58,011 nt of DNA from Lentisphaerota bacterium (GCA_015061615.1 SUWE01000012.1:1-58011); one strand, 5' to 3'. Shown: positions 16,583 to 24,311, numbered from the stretch's first letter. Translations and numbers: made by a program. The notes: a model not told the origin generated them from the sequence alone.

Positions 16583-16657
16583 AGCGGTCGGCAGCGTTGT
16601 TTTTTTTTAAGTCTTTAGAAAATTTACCATCAGGTTCCCCCCCCTGTGTTGAGGAAT

Positions 16658-16685
16658 AAAAAAAGACACATTCCGAAGAAGTGTC
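16658..16685 (-). terminator. Intrinsic terminator with UUCG loop
   Basis: On the minus strand GACAC-TTC pairs with GAA-T-GTGTC (one bulged base) around a TTCG loop, followed by seven T (16664-16658). It ends the structured RNA or acts as an attenuator for the genes from 16504. It is 318 bp past xseB, too far to be obviously dedicated to that gene. Confidence 0.75.
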
Positions 16686-16921
16686 CATCTCTTCGCCTAC
16701 CACAGCGATACAAATCCACACTTGACCGAAATGTGTCAAAACCCGAATGGTCAAGACACACCGATTCTAAAAGTGGATTTATAATACGTCTTTTATTTGA
16801 AGTGGTAGTTCAGAGATGGACGATTACAATCAGTTTGTCAGAATTTTTTTATTCAGTTGTTCTTTTTGCCGTTAAAACCTTTATTTTGTTACGGTTAATT
16901 CTGTGTCGCACAGAATATTGA
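16658..16921 (-). ncRNA. Candidate structured RNA, about 260 nt, with pseudoknot and own promoter/terminator
   Basis: Read on the minus strand from a predicted start near 16921. A 5' hairpin (ATTCTGTG/CACAGAAT, 16898-16905 with 16909-16916) is followed by nested perfect helices. These are P1, 9 bp (16683-16691 with 16813-16821), P2, 7 bp (16697-16703 with 16802-16808), P3, 8 bp (16712-16719 with 16773-16780) and P4, 6 bp (16722-16727 with 16749-16754). A fifth pairing, TGTGTC (16732-16737) with GACACA (16755-16760), crosses P4 and would form an H-type pseudoknot. A UUCG-looped terminator ends it at 16658-16685. P1 and the terminator share three bases (16683-16685), so they could compete as in a riboswitch. 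It may be a free-standing RNA or a cis-acting leader of the gene run starting at 16504. I do not recognise a known class. A rod-like 6S RNA was considered, but the pseudoknot argues against it. Confidence 0.55.
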
Positions 16922-16927
16922 CCCTAT

Positions 16928-16956
16928 AATATAGTGCCTTTATAATGTTATTTCAA
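16928..16956 (-). promoter_or_regulatory. Promoter of the structured RNA / exported-protein leader
   Basis: On the minus strand TTGAAA (16956-16951), a 17-bp spacer and TATATT (16933-16928). The predicted start at about 16921 lies just before the 5' hairpin of the RNA. It is located between the xseB stop and the RNA, with no other gene to serve. Confidence 0.65.
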
Positions 16957-17002
16957 GTTTTATTTTTCTGAAAATCAAAAAATGTTTTACCGCTGTTTAT
17001 TT

Positions 17003-17281
17003 TCAGAAAGGAACGGAGTCGCTCCTTGAGCTGCCCGCATCAAAATCCGTCCATTCGCCCTCAGCGCCGTTGTCACGGGTAAGCAGCAGGATCTTCTTTT
17101 CCAAACCTTCAAGTTTACTTCGGCAGTGGGCGGTGAGTGCCTTCCCTTTTTCAAACTCCTCCATAAGCTGATCGAGGGTCTGCCCGCCGTTTTCCATTTT
17201 TGCCACTGTCTTTTCCAGTTCCGCCAACGCCTCTTCAAAAGGCATCGCCGCTATATCCTGCGGAGTTTTATTTTCCTGCAT
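17003..17281 (-). CDS. xseB: Exodeoxyribonuclease VII small subunit
   Basis: 92 residues. XseB coats the long stalk of XseA in the single-strand-specific exonuclease VII. The helical hairpin block is typical: MPFEEALAELEKTVAKMENG, then QTLDQLMEEFEKGKAL, then CRSKLEGLEKKI. Usual length is about 70-85. The extra acidic tail (EGEWTDFDAGSSRSD) is not unusual. GAGGAA precedes the ATG. The large subunit is not in this window. Confidence 0.92.
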   Translation of the reverse strand: MQENKTPQDIAAMPFEEALAELEKTVAKMENGGQTLDQLMEEFEKGKALTAHCRSKLEGLEKKILLLTRDNGAEGEWTDFDAGSSRSDSVPF

Positions 17282-17350
17282 AGTTCATTCCTCAATTTGC
17301 ATATTATCTTTTTTTCAATAAAATATATCCCGCTTTTCTGTAAATTCAAG

Positions 17351-17378
17351 TTGAAAAAGAGTGAAATAAGCGTATATT
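17351..17378 (+). promoter_or_regulatory. Promoter of the oxygen-defence operon
   Basis: TTGAAA (17351-17356), a 16-bp spacer and TATATT (17373-17378), 93 bp before the superoxide reductase start. Divergent from xseB. Confidence 0.55.
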
Positions 17379-17471
17379 ATAGCTGTGGATAAATGATGGC
17401 AGCAATGCCGTTTATCCGCAGGTTGTTTTAATTTTCGGGTGTGCGCGGTGGAAAAAGAGGAGTTTTTTATT

Positions 17472-17858
17472 ATGAAACGGAGTGATCTTTACCGTTGTCC
17501 GGTCTGCGGTTTGCAGATCGAAGTGACTGTCGCATCTTCTGCGGATATTTCCGCCCCGCTCTGCTGCGGGCAGGAAATGAAATTGCAAAAGATGAACTCT
17601 ACCGACGGTGCCGGCGAAAAACATCTGCCGGTCGCTGAAAGTATTGAAAACGGAATACTTGTCAAAGTCGGTTCCGTTCCGCATCCGATGACTGAAGAAC
17701 ATTATATAGAGTGGATAGAGGTTATCAACGGTTCTTATGTGAATCGTTGTTATCTCAAGCCTGGCGATCAGCCGCAGGCGGCGTTTTATCTGCCGCTTTC
17801 ACCAAAGCTGATAATCCGCGAAAGCTGCAATATCCACGGTGTGTGGCAAAAATCATGA
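17472..17858 (+). CDS. dfx: Desulfoferrodoxin (superoxide reductase, two-iron class)
   Basis: 128 residues from the ATG at 17472, with GAGGAG 9 nt upstream. A GTG further up would add a non-homologous tail. The enzyme reduces superoxide to peroxide without making oxygen. The N-terminal desulforedoxin domain has all four iron ligands (Cys9, Cys12, Cys31, Cys32). The catalytic domain carries the EKH motif (Glu49-Lys50-His51), His71, His77, Cys119 and His122, a complete square-pyramidal site. First gene of an operon with a flavodiiron protein and rubredoxin, its usual partners in anaerobes. Confidence 0.95.
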   Translation: MKRSDLYRCPVCGLQIEVTVASSADISAPLCCGQEMKLQKMNSTDGAGEKHLPVAESIENGILVKVGSVPHPMTEEHYIEWIEVINGSYVNRCYLKPGDQPQAAFYLPLSPKLIIRESCNIHGVWQKS

Positions 17859-17877
17859 CTTATAAAACGGGGGGAAT

Positions 17878-19071
17878 ATGAAAAGTTTTTACAACGCAGA
17901 AAAAATTTCAGATAATGTCTGGTGGGTCGGCGCTGTCGATTGGAGCGTCCGCAATTTTCACGGTTATCTCACTGAAAGAGGCACTACTTACAACGCCTTT
18001 TTGATAATTGATGAAAAAGTTACTCTTGTCGATACTGTCAAAGCGGGATTTTTCAATGAGATGATGGAGCGTATTTCCACCGTTATTGATCCTGAAAAAA
18101 TCGACTATATCATTTCAAACCACGCCGAACCCGACCATTCTGGTGTGTTGACCGATGCTATCGCCGCCATTAAACCTGAAAAGGTTTTTGCTTCAGCAAT
18201 GGGCGCAAAAACTCTTAAAGCATATTACGGTCTTGATGTGGATGTTGCTTCTGCTCCCCTTTCTCTGGGGCAGGGAACTCTTTCTTTTGTCGAAACAAAA
18301 ATGCTCCATTGGCCCGACAGTATGATCAGTTTCTATGATCGTGACGGTCTTCTCTTTTCACAGGATGCTTTCGGTCAGCACCTTGCCGGCAGCAAATTGT
18401 GGGCTGATGAGTATGACCAGTCGATCCTGGAATATGAGATGATCAAATATTATGCCAATATCATCAATGCCCAGAGTTCAAAAATTCTGGCTCTGCTTGA
18501 TTCGCTGCCGAGTTTGAATCTTGATATCAAAGCGATTGCTCCTGATCATGGTCCATTGTTCCGCAAAGATTTTGACAAGGTCTTTGCCGCGTACCGCCGT
18601 TATGCTGAACAGAAGCCGCAGAAACGCGCAGCAGTCGTTTTCTGTACCATGTGGCATGCAACGGAAAAACTTGCCCGCGCCTTTGCCGACGGTGTCCGCT
18701 ATGCAGGGGTTGAGGTAGAGATGATTGACCTTGCCGCAAGTGAACGCAGTGCAGTTATGACCGCAGTTGCAAAATCCGGCTTGATTGCTTTCGGCGCTCC
18801 GACTATGAATAATCAGGTCTTCCCTGCCATGGCGGATGTACTGACTTATGTTAAAGGTTTGAAGCCTGTGAATAAGATCGGTTTCGCTTTCGGTTCCTGC
18901 GGTTGGAGCGGTGAAGGTGCAAAGCAGATTACTGCCGAACTTGAAGCTATGAAATTTGATTTGCCGATTCCCTTTATCCAGTCCAAATATATGCCGACGG
19001 ACGAAGAGTTGAATAAGGCATTTGCAGCAGGAGAGACTCTTGCTGAAAAATTGAAAACTGTAACAGAATAA
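17878..19071 (+). CDS. fprA: Flavodiiron protein (rubredoxin:oxygen oxidoreductase type)
   Basis: 397 residues. It reduces O2 to water (or NO to N2O) in the cytoplasm of anaerobes using electrons from rubredoxin. The metallo-beta-lactamase-like domain holds a full di-iron set: His82, Glu84, Asp86 in NHAEPDHSG, then His144, Asp163 and His224. The flavodoxin domain begins near 252 with the FMN phosphate loop CTMWHATEKLA and includes FGAPTMNNQ and FGSCGWSGEG. No extra C-terminal rubredoxin domain. A separate rubredoxin gene follows at 19402. It lies 19 bp after dfx with GGGGG before the ATG. Confidence 0.94.
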   Translation: MKSFYNAEKISDNVWWVGAVDWSVRNFHGYLTERGTTYNAFLIIDEKVTLVDTVKAGFFNEMMERISTVIDPEKIDYIISNHAEPDHSGVLTDAIAAIKPEKVFASAMGAKTLKAYYGLDVDVASAPLSLGQGTLSFVETKMLHWPDSMISFYDRDGLLFSQDAFGQHLAGSKLWADEYDQSILEYEMIKYYANIINAQSSKILALLDSLPSLNLDIKAIAPDHGPLFRKDFDKVFAAYRRYAEQKPQKRAAVVFCTMWHATEKLARAFADGVRYAGVEVEMIDLAASERSAVMTAVAKSGLIAFGAPTMNNQVFPAMADVLTYVKGLKPVNKIGFAFGSCGWSGEGAKQITAELEAMKFDLPIPFIQSKYMPTDEELNKAFAAGETLAEKLKTVTE

Positions 19072-19087
19072 AGGAGAAATTTTCGGG

Positions 19088-19369
19088 ATGTGGGAAGGAA
19101 TAATGCTGGTCTGCTTCGGGGCAAGCTGGCCGACTGCAATTGTCAAAACTTTGAAGGTGAAAAATCCCAAAGGCAAGAGTTTTCTCTTTATGTCCTTGAT
19201 CCTGATAGGTTATGTATCTGGGATCATCGGTAAAGCAGTCAGTTTGAAAGGCGCATGTTTGTCAAATATCGTTTTCTGGCTCTATGTGTTGAATTTTTTC
19301 ATGGTGGCTACTGACTACTGTCTGTGCCTGTATTATACGGTTCAGCGTAAAAAACTTGGCTTGGATTGA
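19088..19369 (+). CDS. Small three-span membrane protein, PQ-loop/SemiSWEET-like
   Basis: 93 residues with three hydrophobic spans (about 4-22, 33-52 and 60-83). The first span and loop, FGASWPTAIVKTLKVKNPKG, resemble the P-x-x-x-x-x-x pattern and following KS-type loop of PQ-loop half transporters, and the length fits SemiSWEET. The canonical Pro-Gln is Pro-Thr here. It sits 16 bp after the flavodiiron gene and 32 bp before rubredoxin, in one operon. Small membrane proteins of this kind next to oxygen-defence genes may aid redox-active metabolite or sugar movement. That role is speculative. Confidence 0.55.
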   Translation: MWEGIMLVCFGASWPTAIVKTLKVKNPKGKSFLFMSLILIGYVSGIIGKAVSLKGACLSNIVFWLYVLNFFMVATDYCLCLYYTVQRKKLGLD

Positions 19370-19401
19370 AAATCAACCCCTAAAAAAAGGAGAAATAAAA
19401 A

Positions 19402-19560
19402 ATGAAAAAGTATGTGTGCGAAGTCTGTGGTTATGTCTATGACCCTGAAGTCGGTGATCCGGATAACGGCATCGCCCCTGGAACTGCTTTTGAGGATATT
19501 CCGGAAACCTGGAATTGTCCGGCCTGCGGCGTCGGCAAAGACAGCTTCTCTGAAGAATAA
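19402..19560 (+). CDS. rd: Rubredoxin
   Basis: 52 residues, full length. A one-iron electron carrier with two CxxCG knuckles: Cys6 and Cys9 in [15 protein letters not shown], Cys39 and Cys42 in [20 protein letters not shown] lies 9 nt before the ATG. The last gene of the operon, it is the expected electron donor for both the superoxide reductase and the flavodiiron protein encoded upstream. A clear terminator follows 17 bp after the stop. Confidence 0.95.
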   Translation: MKKYVCEVCGYVYDPEVGDPDNGIAPGTAFEDIPETWNCPACGVGKDSFSEE

Positions 19561-19577
19561 TTCAGCAGTTGACTGTT

Positions 19578-19608
19578 GGACACCTCTTTAACGGGGTGTC
19601 CTTTTTTT
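19578..19608 (+). terminator. Terminator of the oxygen-defence operon
   Basis: GGACACC (19578-19584) pairs with GGTGTCC (19595-19601), followed by seven T. It overlaps the 3' end of the convergent AraC gene. Confidence 0.85.
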
Positions 19609-20484
19609 ATATTGGGCCGGGGTGGTGTCAAACTTTTTTCTGAACACCCGTATGAAATATCCGGTATCGGTAAATCCGCACTCTTCTGCGGCGTCTTTTA
19701 CTTTCAAATTTCCGCTTTCAAGCAGCCATTTTGCTTTATTAAGCCGCAAATCAAGGATGAAATCTTTCATTGTCATGCCGACAGCTTTGTGAAATTCTCC
19801 AGAAAGCATGGTGCGGTTGATATTGAGTGCGGCACTTACTGTTGAACAGCTTATCGGGTGTTGGAAATTCAGATGGATATAGTGTATGGCTTTTTCCACT
19901 GCCGCAGGGTACTTCGGATTATCCCCTTTGTTTTTCTCAAAATTCATTATATCCGCAGTCAGCTGTTCACAAATCGCTGTCATAACGGCATTTATCCGCC
20001 GGTTTCTCGGAGAGTTCCTGTCGGCAATTATTTCCTGTGCGCAGGCAATCAGTGTTGACTGTATGCCGTCTGCGGGCGGATAGTGGCAATAGAAACTCTG
20101 ACCGTTTTCACTGTACACCAGACGGGTGAGTTCCCGCATGAAAATTATGGAAAAAGCGCCCTCCTGATCGCTTTTATTTGAATAACCCCAGTTGCCGACG
20201 CCACCGACAGCAATGATTCCGGAGTTAAGCTCCTTCTGCATGATTTTCCCGTCGTAAGAGGCGGTCATAATGCAGGAACCGGAGAATTTGAATATGGCAC
20301 GGAAAAGGTAGTTCAACCTCTCATGCCCCGCGGGGCAGGGGGTATTTGACATGTAGTAATATGCGGGATTTTGCGAAAAAATTTCCAGACACTTTTTTAT
20401 ATGATGCTGGATGTTTTCCGAGCTTGTCGGAATCCCCGGCCACTCCCATTGACGTGCAAAAGTATTGAATGACAACTTTCCCAT
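19588..20484 (-). CDS. AraC-family transcriptional regulator
   Basis: 298 residues. The C-terminal ~100 residues are a two-helix-turn-helix AraC domain: ISCSTVSAALNINRTMLSGEF, shown in part as CSTVSAALNINRTML, then LRLNKAKWLLESGNLKVKDAA and GFTDTGYFIRVFRKKFDTTPAQYK in pieces. The N-terminal half carries PYYYM-like and CPAG elements and is probably a ligand-sensing domain. Divergent from the sialidase-like gene at 20632 across 147 bp, so it is the likely regulator of that gene. The ATG has no clear ribosome site. The 3' end is overlapped by the rubredoxin terminator. Confidence 0.85.
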   Translation of the reverse strand: MGKLSFNTFARQWEWPGIPTSSENIQHHIKKCLEIFSQNPAYYYMSNTPCPAGHERLNYLFRAIFKFSGSCIMTASYDGKIMQKELNSGIIAVGGVGNWGYSNKSDQEGAFSIIFMRELTRLVYSENGQSFYCHYPPADGIQSTLIACAQEIIADRNSPRNRRINAVMTAICEQLTADIMNFEKNKGDNPKYPAAVEKAIHYIHLNFQHPISCSTVSAALNINRTMLSGEFHKAVGMTMKDFILDLRLNKAKWLLESGNLKVKDAAEECGFTDTGYFIRVFRKKFDTTPAQYKKRTPR

Positions 20485-20503
20485 AAAATAGACAAAAATA
20501 TTA

Positions 20504-20563
20504 TTTACAAACTGTTTTGATATGCTATATTAATGTAGCAGTAAGATGGATTTGTTTCAAATC
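20504..20563 (+). promoter_or_regulatory. Promoter and palindrome upstream of the sialidase-like gene
   Basis: TTTACA (20504-20509), a 16-bp spacer and TATATT (20526-20531). A palindrome, GATTTG-ttt-CAAATC (20549-20563), lies just downstream of the -10 box, within the early transcribed region. It could be an operator or a 5' hairpin. Confidence 0.5.
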
Positions 20564-20631
20564 TGCCAAGTGACAAAAATCAAACTTTTTCGTTTTGTTG
20601 CTGAACTGAAAACTTTGTTGAAAGGAGAAAA

Positions 20632-21687
20632 ATGAAGTTTTTAATCACAATTCTGTCGGCGGCGCTCTGCCTTGTGCTTGGTGCGCTGGAAGTGAAAGTA
20701 ACGGAAACCGGAACGCTCGTTCAAAATGGCAGACACAACGCCTTTCCGTCGATCTGCCGTTACGGTGATGATCTTTATTTCAGTTTCCGCAGTGCTTCAG
20801 GTCACCGGATGACCGACGGCATCCTGCCCGTTTACAAATCATCCGACGAGGGCAAAAGCTGGAAAAAAGTTGCAGAAATGAAAGCCAAAGGTGACTTGCG
20901 AGATCCCCGTTGTGCAGTTGTCAACGGTAAATTGATGATCTATGCCGGTGAAGTTATCCACAATCCCGATAAGAGTAAAACCTATGTCACCAGAGCGTAC
21001 CGGATGGATGAAAAAGATAAATTCAGTGAAATTCCGGTAAAGGGATTCAGAAAAAACTCTTTTTTCTGGGGTTGTGTCGCTTATGACGGCGGTTATGTCG
21101 CCACTGCGTATGTTCCCAAAACAGCGGAAGCCGATTTGTACAGAAGCAAAGACGGTTTGACCTGGCAGCACTGGATGACTTTGCCGGATAAAGGCAACGA
21201 AGTTTCCATGACGGTCGATGCAGCCGGTGAATTGCACTGTGTTATGCGGACTGTCGATCACAGAACATTCCGCCCGTTTTACTACAAAGTTTCCAGAGAT
21301 GGCAAAATTGTTAAAAGTGTGAAATTGAGTGAAGGTATGCAGGGAATCATGCTGCAGAGCGTCGGTGACGGATTTATCCTTGCCGCCCGCCATTGGAGCT
21401 GGGGAAAACTTGGCGCCGAAGATTTCCGTACCGACCTTTTTACTATGGATAAGGATGGAAATTTGAAACTCATTCAGCGTCTGCCGAGCAGTGATGATAA
21501 CTCCTATGCTTTCGTTACGCAGTTGAAAAACGGCAAATGGTACACCGTTTACTACTCTCAGCACAACTACAATGAGAAATTCAGAAGTGCAGAAAAAGGT
21601 AAGGATTATAATTGGCAGAGAATGCTTGGCAGTCACCGTCCGGCGGATATCTGCTTTGCGGTCATTGAGACTACCCCCAGCCGCTGA
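20632..21687 (+). CDS. Secreted sialidase/BNR-fold glycosidase-like protein
   Basis: 351 residues with a signal peptide (about 1-18). Six-bladed sialidase-superfamily signs are the Asp-box-like YKSSDEGKSWKKV and YRSKDGLTWQHW, the FPSICRYGDDLYFSFR start of the propeller, and a blade with DLRDPRCAVVNGKLM. The arginine triad of true sialidases cannot be confirmed by eye, so exo-alpha-sialidase is only one option. Similar proteins are abundant in mucin- and alga-degrading Lentisphaerota. AAAGGAG precedes the ATG by 6 nt. Single-gene transcript with a promoter and a terminator, divergent from an AraC regulator. Confidence 0.7.
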   Translation: MKFLITILSAALCLVLGALEVKVTETGTLVQNGRHNAFPSICRYGDDLYFSFRSASGHRMTDGILPVYKSSDEGKSWKKVAEMKAKGDLRDPRCAVVNGKLMIYAGEVIHNPDKSKTYVTRAYRMDEKDKFSEIPVKGFRKNSFFWGCVAYDGGYVATAYVPKTAEADLYRSKDGLTWQHWMTLPDKGNEVSMTVDAAGELHCVMRTVDHRTFRPFYYKVSRDGKIVKSVKLSEGMQGIMLQSVGDGFILAARHWSWGKLGAEDFRTDLFTMDKDGNLKLIQRLPSSDDNSYAFVTQLKNGKWYTVYYSQHNYNEKFRSAEKGKDYNWQRMLGSHRPADICFAVIETTPSR

Positions 21688-21707
21688 CGCCCAAGAAATA
21701 AAAAACA

Positions 21708-21747
21708 GCTCCCTGAAACACTGCTTTTCGGGGAGCGTTTGTTTTTT
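21708..21747 (+). terminator. Terminator of the sialidase-like gene
   Basis: GCTCCCTGAAA (21708-21718) pairs with TTTCGGGGAGC (21726-21736) through one G-T pair, followed by GTTTGTTTTTT. Confidence 0.8.
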
Positions 21748-21781
21748 AACGGAAAAAAACGTTGAATTGTATCAAATCGAC

Positions 21782-21810
21782 TTGCGTAATGAGCGTTTGC
21801 ATATTATATT
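21782..21810 (+). promoter_or_regulatory. Promoter of the permease-birA-decarboxylase operon
   Basis: TTGCGT (21782-21787), a 17-bp spacer and TATATT (21805-21810), 52 bp before the first start codon. All genes to 28388 follow with gaps of 13-42 bp. Confidence 0.55.
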
Positions 21811-21861
21811 TAATAGAGGACTGTATATTTTTACCTAAAACAAAAGAAAGGTTTTGAAAAA

Positions 21862-22482
21862 ATGTTCAAAAAAGTAACTGTTTTCGCTCTCGTCACCCTC
21901 TGTGCGGTTGCCGCATACGCCGCTCCGTGGATGTCCCGTACCTCCAGCCGCGCGCCCAAGACTCTTATTGTCGTCGGCAACTACCGCACTCCCCGTTTGA
22001 TGGCGGCAACGGTCAAAGCTCTCACCACCCAGCCCTATCTTATTATTTCCAAAGATGCCCAGAGCGGTGCTGAACAGTATTTTATGGTATTGAGCAAAGC
22101 CACCGTTCCTGTTCCGGCAGACAAACTTGATGTTTATATCAATCAGCTCAACCCCGGCCGTCTGGTCATTATCGGCGATGAGCGTTTCGTGACTCCTGCG
22201 CAGGAGCGTAAATTGCGTACCATCAACACCAAACGCATTCCCATTTTCCGCGTTTACGGCGGTGACTGGGGGCGTATCGCTGAGGAGCTTGACGATATGC
22301 TCAATATCGGCAATCTCGGTCGCGAGTTCCGCCGCAATTATTACAATCTTTCTATGAGCGATCCCCGTCTGCGCGACCACAACGATGCCGGAGATGCTGC
22401 TGCCGTTCAGAGTGAAGGCGCTGAAAATACCGCGCCTGCCGAACTCCCTGCTGCTGAGCCGCAGGAACAGGCTGCCAACTGA
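21862..22482 (+). CDS. Secreted protein of unknown function
   Basis: 206 residues with a signal peptide (cleavage near YAA-AP, residue 21). The body alternates strands and helices, PKTLIVVGNYRTPRLMAATVK and LNPGRLVIIGDERFVTPAQE in outline, a Rossmann-like pattern reminiscent of cell-wall-binding repeat 2 domains, but without a clear match. The last ~35 residues are a low-complexity Ala/Glu/Pro tail. It is the first gene of the operon and lies 21 bp before an ABC permease, with which it might work. Function not assigned. Confidence 0.65.
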   Translation: MFKKVTVFALVTLCAVAAYAAPWMSRTSSRAPKTLIVVGNYRTPRLMAATVKALTTQPYLIISKDAQSGAEQYFMVLSKATVPVPADKLDVYINQLNPGRLVIIGDERFVTPAQERKLRTINTKRIPIFRVYGGDWGRIAEELDDMLNIGNLGREFRRNYYNLSMSDPRLRDHNDAGDAAAVQSEGAENTAPAELPAAEPQEQAAN

Positions 22483-22503
22483 AATATTTGCGGAGTATAA
22501 AAA

Positions 22504-23460
22504 ATGGCGCACTTATACCGTATCGCAGTCAACAGTTTCCGCGAAGCACTCCGTGAACCGGTTTACTTTCTCATGCTTTTCGGAGCTTTGCTGTTGATAG
22601 GGCACTATCCGTGGATGACTCTTTTTGTCTTCCGTGAACAGCTGAAACTGGTGCTGGATGGAGCCATGGCAACGACCATGTTTTTCTCTCTGGCGGTCAG
22701 TGTGTTGTGCGCCACGACAACGATTTCGCGTGAAATGCGTAACGGAACAGTGCTTCTGCTTTTGAGCAAACCGATAACCCGTTTGAGTTTTGTTCTGGGC
22801 AAAGTCGCCGGAATCGTTGCCGCATCGGTTCTTTTCTGTCTGATATGCAACTGCGCATCGGTGATTTCAATTTACATTGCCGTTGACCAGTTCCGCATGG
22901 AAATGGGGCTTTATGTTGCTTTTATCATCCTTGTTTTCCTTGCCTGTGTCGCGGGAATGGTGATGAATTATCTGCGCGGAACCTCATTTTCTGAATATTC
23001 CGTTTATGCTGTTTTGCTGCTTGTTGCCGGAATGATGATCTACTGCTTCAAGTTTCAGCCGCATCCGGAAATGTCGATGGTGAATCTTTCCAAAGCACTG
23101 ATCCTGCTTTTTCCGGCGGTCGTGGTGATGAGTGTGCTTGCGGTCGGCTTTGCCACGCGTTTTGATGTGGTGCCGAGCATGTGTTTCTGCAGTCTGCTGT
23201 TTTTCCTCGGTTTGATTTCATCCTATTTGTTCGGCGGAACTTACACCGATCCTGCGTTGGATATTGTTTTCTCACTCTTTTATGCGGCGATCCCCAACTG
23301 GCAATATTTCTGGATGGCGGATGCGATGGCTGTCAACAGCACCATTCCGTTGTCTTATGTCTGGTGGTCGATCGGTTATGCCGCGGTTTATTCTGTTGTG
23401 GTCACTGTCTGGGCAGTCGTATTCTTCCAGAACCGTGAAGCCGCCGGCTCCGCCCGGTAA
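22504..23460 (+). CDS. ABC-2-type transporter permease
   Basis: 318 residues with six to eight hydrophobic spans. The N-terminal amphipathic segment IAVNSFREALREPVYFLML and the ISREMRNGTVLLLLSKPITR block, in shortened form SREMRNGTVLLLLSKPI, are hallmarks of the NosY/ABC-2 permease family. No ATPase gene is next to it in the operon, so the nucleotide-binding partner must be encoded elsewhere. LptB at 48746 belongs to another system. Substrate unknown. Confidence 0.75.
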   Translation: MAHLYRIAVNSFREALREPVYFLMLFGALLLIGHYPWMTLFVFREQLKLVLDGAMATTMFFSLAVSVLCATTTISREMRNGTVLLLLSKPITRLSFVLGKVAGIVAASVLFCLICNCASVISIYIAVDQFRMEMGLYVAFIILVFLACVAGMVMNYLRGTSFSEYSVYAVLLLVAGMMIYCFKFQPHPEMSMVNLSKALILLFPAVVVMSVLAVGFATRFDVVPSMCFCSLLFFLGLISSYLFGGTYTDPALDIVFSLFYAAIPNWQYFWMADAMAVNSTIPLSYVWWSIGYAAVYSVVVTVWAVVFFQNREAAGSAR

Positions 23461-23477
23461 AAGAGCAGGTGGATATC

Positions 23478-24269
23478 ATGGACACGGGGGAGGATAAGAG
23501 TACACTGATACTTCTTGACCGTGTAGACTCCACCAATACCTACGCGAAAAACAATTTCCATTTGCTTGCCGACGGTTGTACCGTCTCTGCCGTTGAACAG
23601 TATGCGGGCAGGGGCAGGCTTGGCAGAAAATGGCTTTCATCTGCCGGGGATTCCCTTTGTGCAACTGCGGTTTTCAAGCATGTTGAACAGCCCTTTCATG
23701 CCGGAATCATCGCCGGACTTGCCGGTTTGGAACTTATCCGCGAACAGATCCCCGATAAATTCGTCTTTTTCAAATGGCCCAACGATATTTATGTTAAAGA
23801 GTGCAAAATAGCCGGTATCCTTTCTGAAGGTGTGCTGGAAAAAGGCGCTCTTGCCGGAGTCGTTTCCGGGATAGGGATCAATGTCAATCAGGATATTGAG
23901 GTTATGGAAGCGATTGAAAATCCGGCGACTTCCCTTGCTGTTCAGGCGGAAAAAAAGTTTTTTCTTGAAAAAATGCGTTTTGAGCTTGCAGAAAAGATAA
24001 AAAAATATTATATTATGTATCGATCAAATTCCCGGAGTGTCGTCGATTTATGGCGGAGTGAAAACCGTCTTATCGGCGAAAATCTGGTTTTGATGGAACC
24101 CGATGGAAAGATAAGACAGGGGTGTTTTACTGATATCGGGGATAGTGGAGAGATGATACTGAGAGCGCCTGACGGCAGCATTTTTCGTTTCGATTGCGGA
24201 GATGTGAAGATCGATGTATCGTTGATTAATTTTAATTTATTGGTTTACAATAATAAACAAAAAAAGTGA
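23478..24269 (+). CDS. birA: Biotin--[acetyl-CoA-carboxylase] ligase
   Basis: 263 residues from the ATG at 23478, with AGGTGG 6 nt upstream. A GTG three codons earlier overlaps that site. BirA makes biotinyl-AMP and attaches biotin to the Lys of biotinyl domains. Motifs are DSTNTYAK, the biotin-binding loop GRGRLGRKW, KWPNDIYV, KIAGIL and GIGINVNQ. The N-terminal helix-turn-helix repressor domain of E. coli BirA is absent, so this is a monofunctional enzyme. It directly precedes the genes of a biotin-dependent decarboxylase, whose alpha subunit carries two biotin sites, so a dedicated supply role is likely. Confidence 0.93.
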   Translation: MDTGEDKSTLILLDRVDSTNTYAKNNFHLLADGCTVSAVEQYAGRGRLGRKWLSSAGDSLCATAVFKHVEQPFHAGIIAGLAGLELIREQIPDKFVFFKWPNDIYVKECKIAGILSEGVLEKGALAGVVSGIGINVNQDIEVMEAIENPATSLAVQAEKKFFLEKMRFELAEKIKKYYIMYRSNSRSVVDLWRSENRLIGENLVLMEPDGKIRQGCFTDIGDSGEMILRAPDGSIFRFDCGDVKIDVSLINFNLLVYNNKQKK

Positions 24270-24311
24270 TTTCCCGGAAACGGGGGTCGCCAAAACACAA
24301 AAGGAGTATCC

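Larger units (their letters stand above)
16505..17002. other. 498-bp region without a protein gene
   Basis: Holds the structured-RNA candidate, its promoter and terminator, a run of eight C residues (16637-16644), and the leader of the exported-protein genes. The open frame that crosses 16646-16921 on the plus strand runs through the RNA helices and has no ribosome site or family resemblance. Confidence 0.7.

Noticed and set aside
16637-16644. Run of eight C as a phase-variation tract
   Set aside because: It lies outside any reading frame and between the terminator and the leader, so slippage would not change a protein. A promoter-spacing effect cannot be shown.
16722-16760. Interpretation of TTGACC/GGTCAA and TGTGTC/GACACA as protein-binding operators
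   Set aside because: Possible, but both pairs fit inside one larger consistent RNA fold, which explains more of the sequence.
16646-16921. Open frame of 91 codons on the plus strand between xseB and the exported-protein run
   Set aside because: It runs through the paired arms of the structured RNA, has no ribosome site, and the product resembles nothing. The minus strand carries the promoter and terminator.
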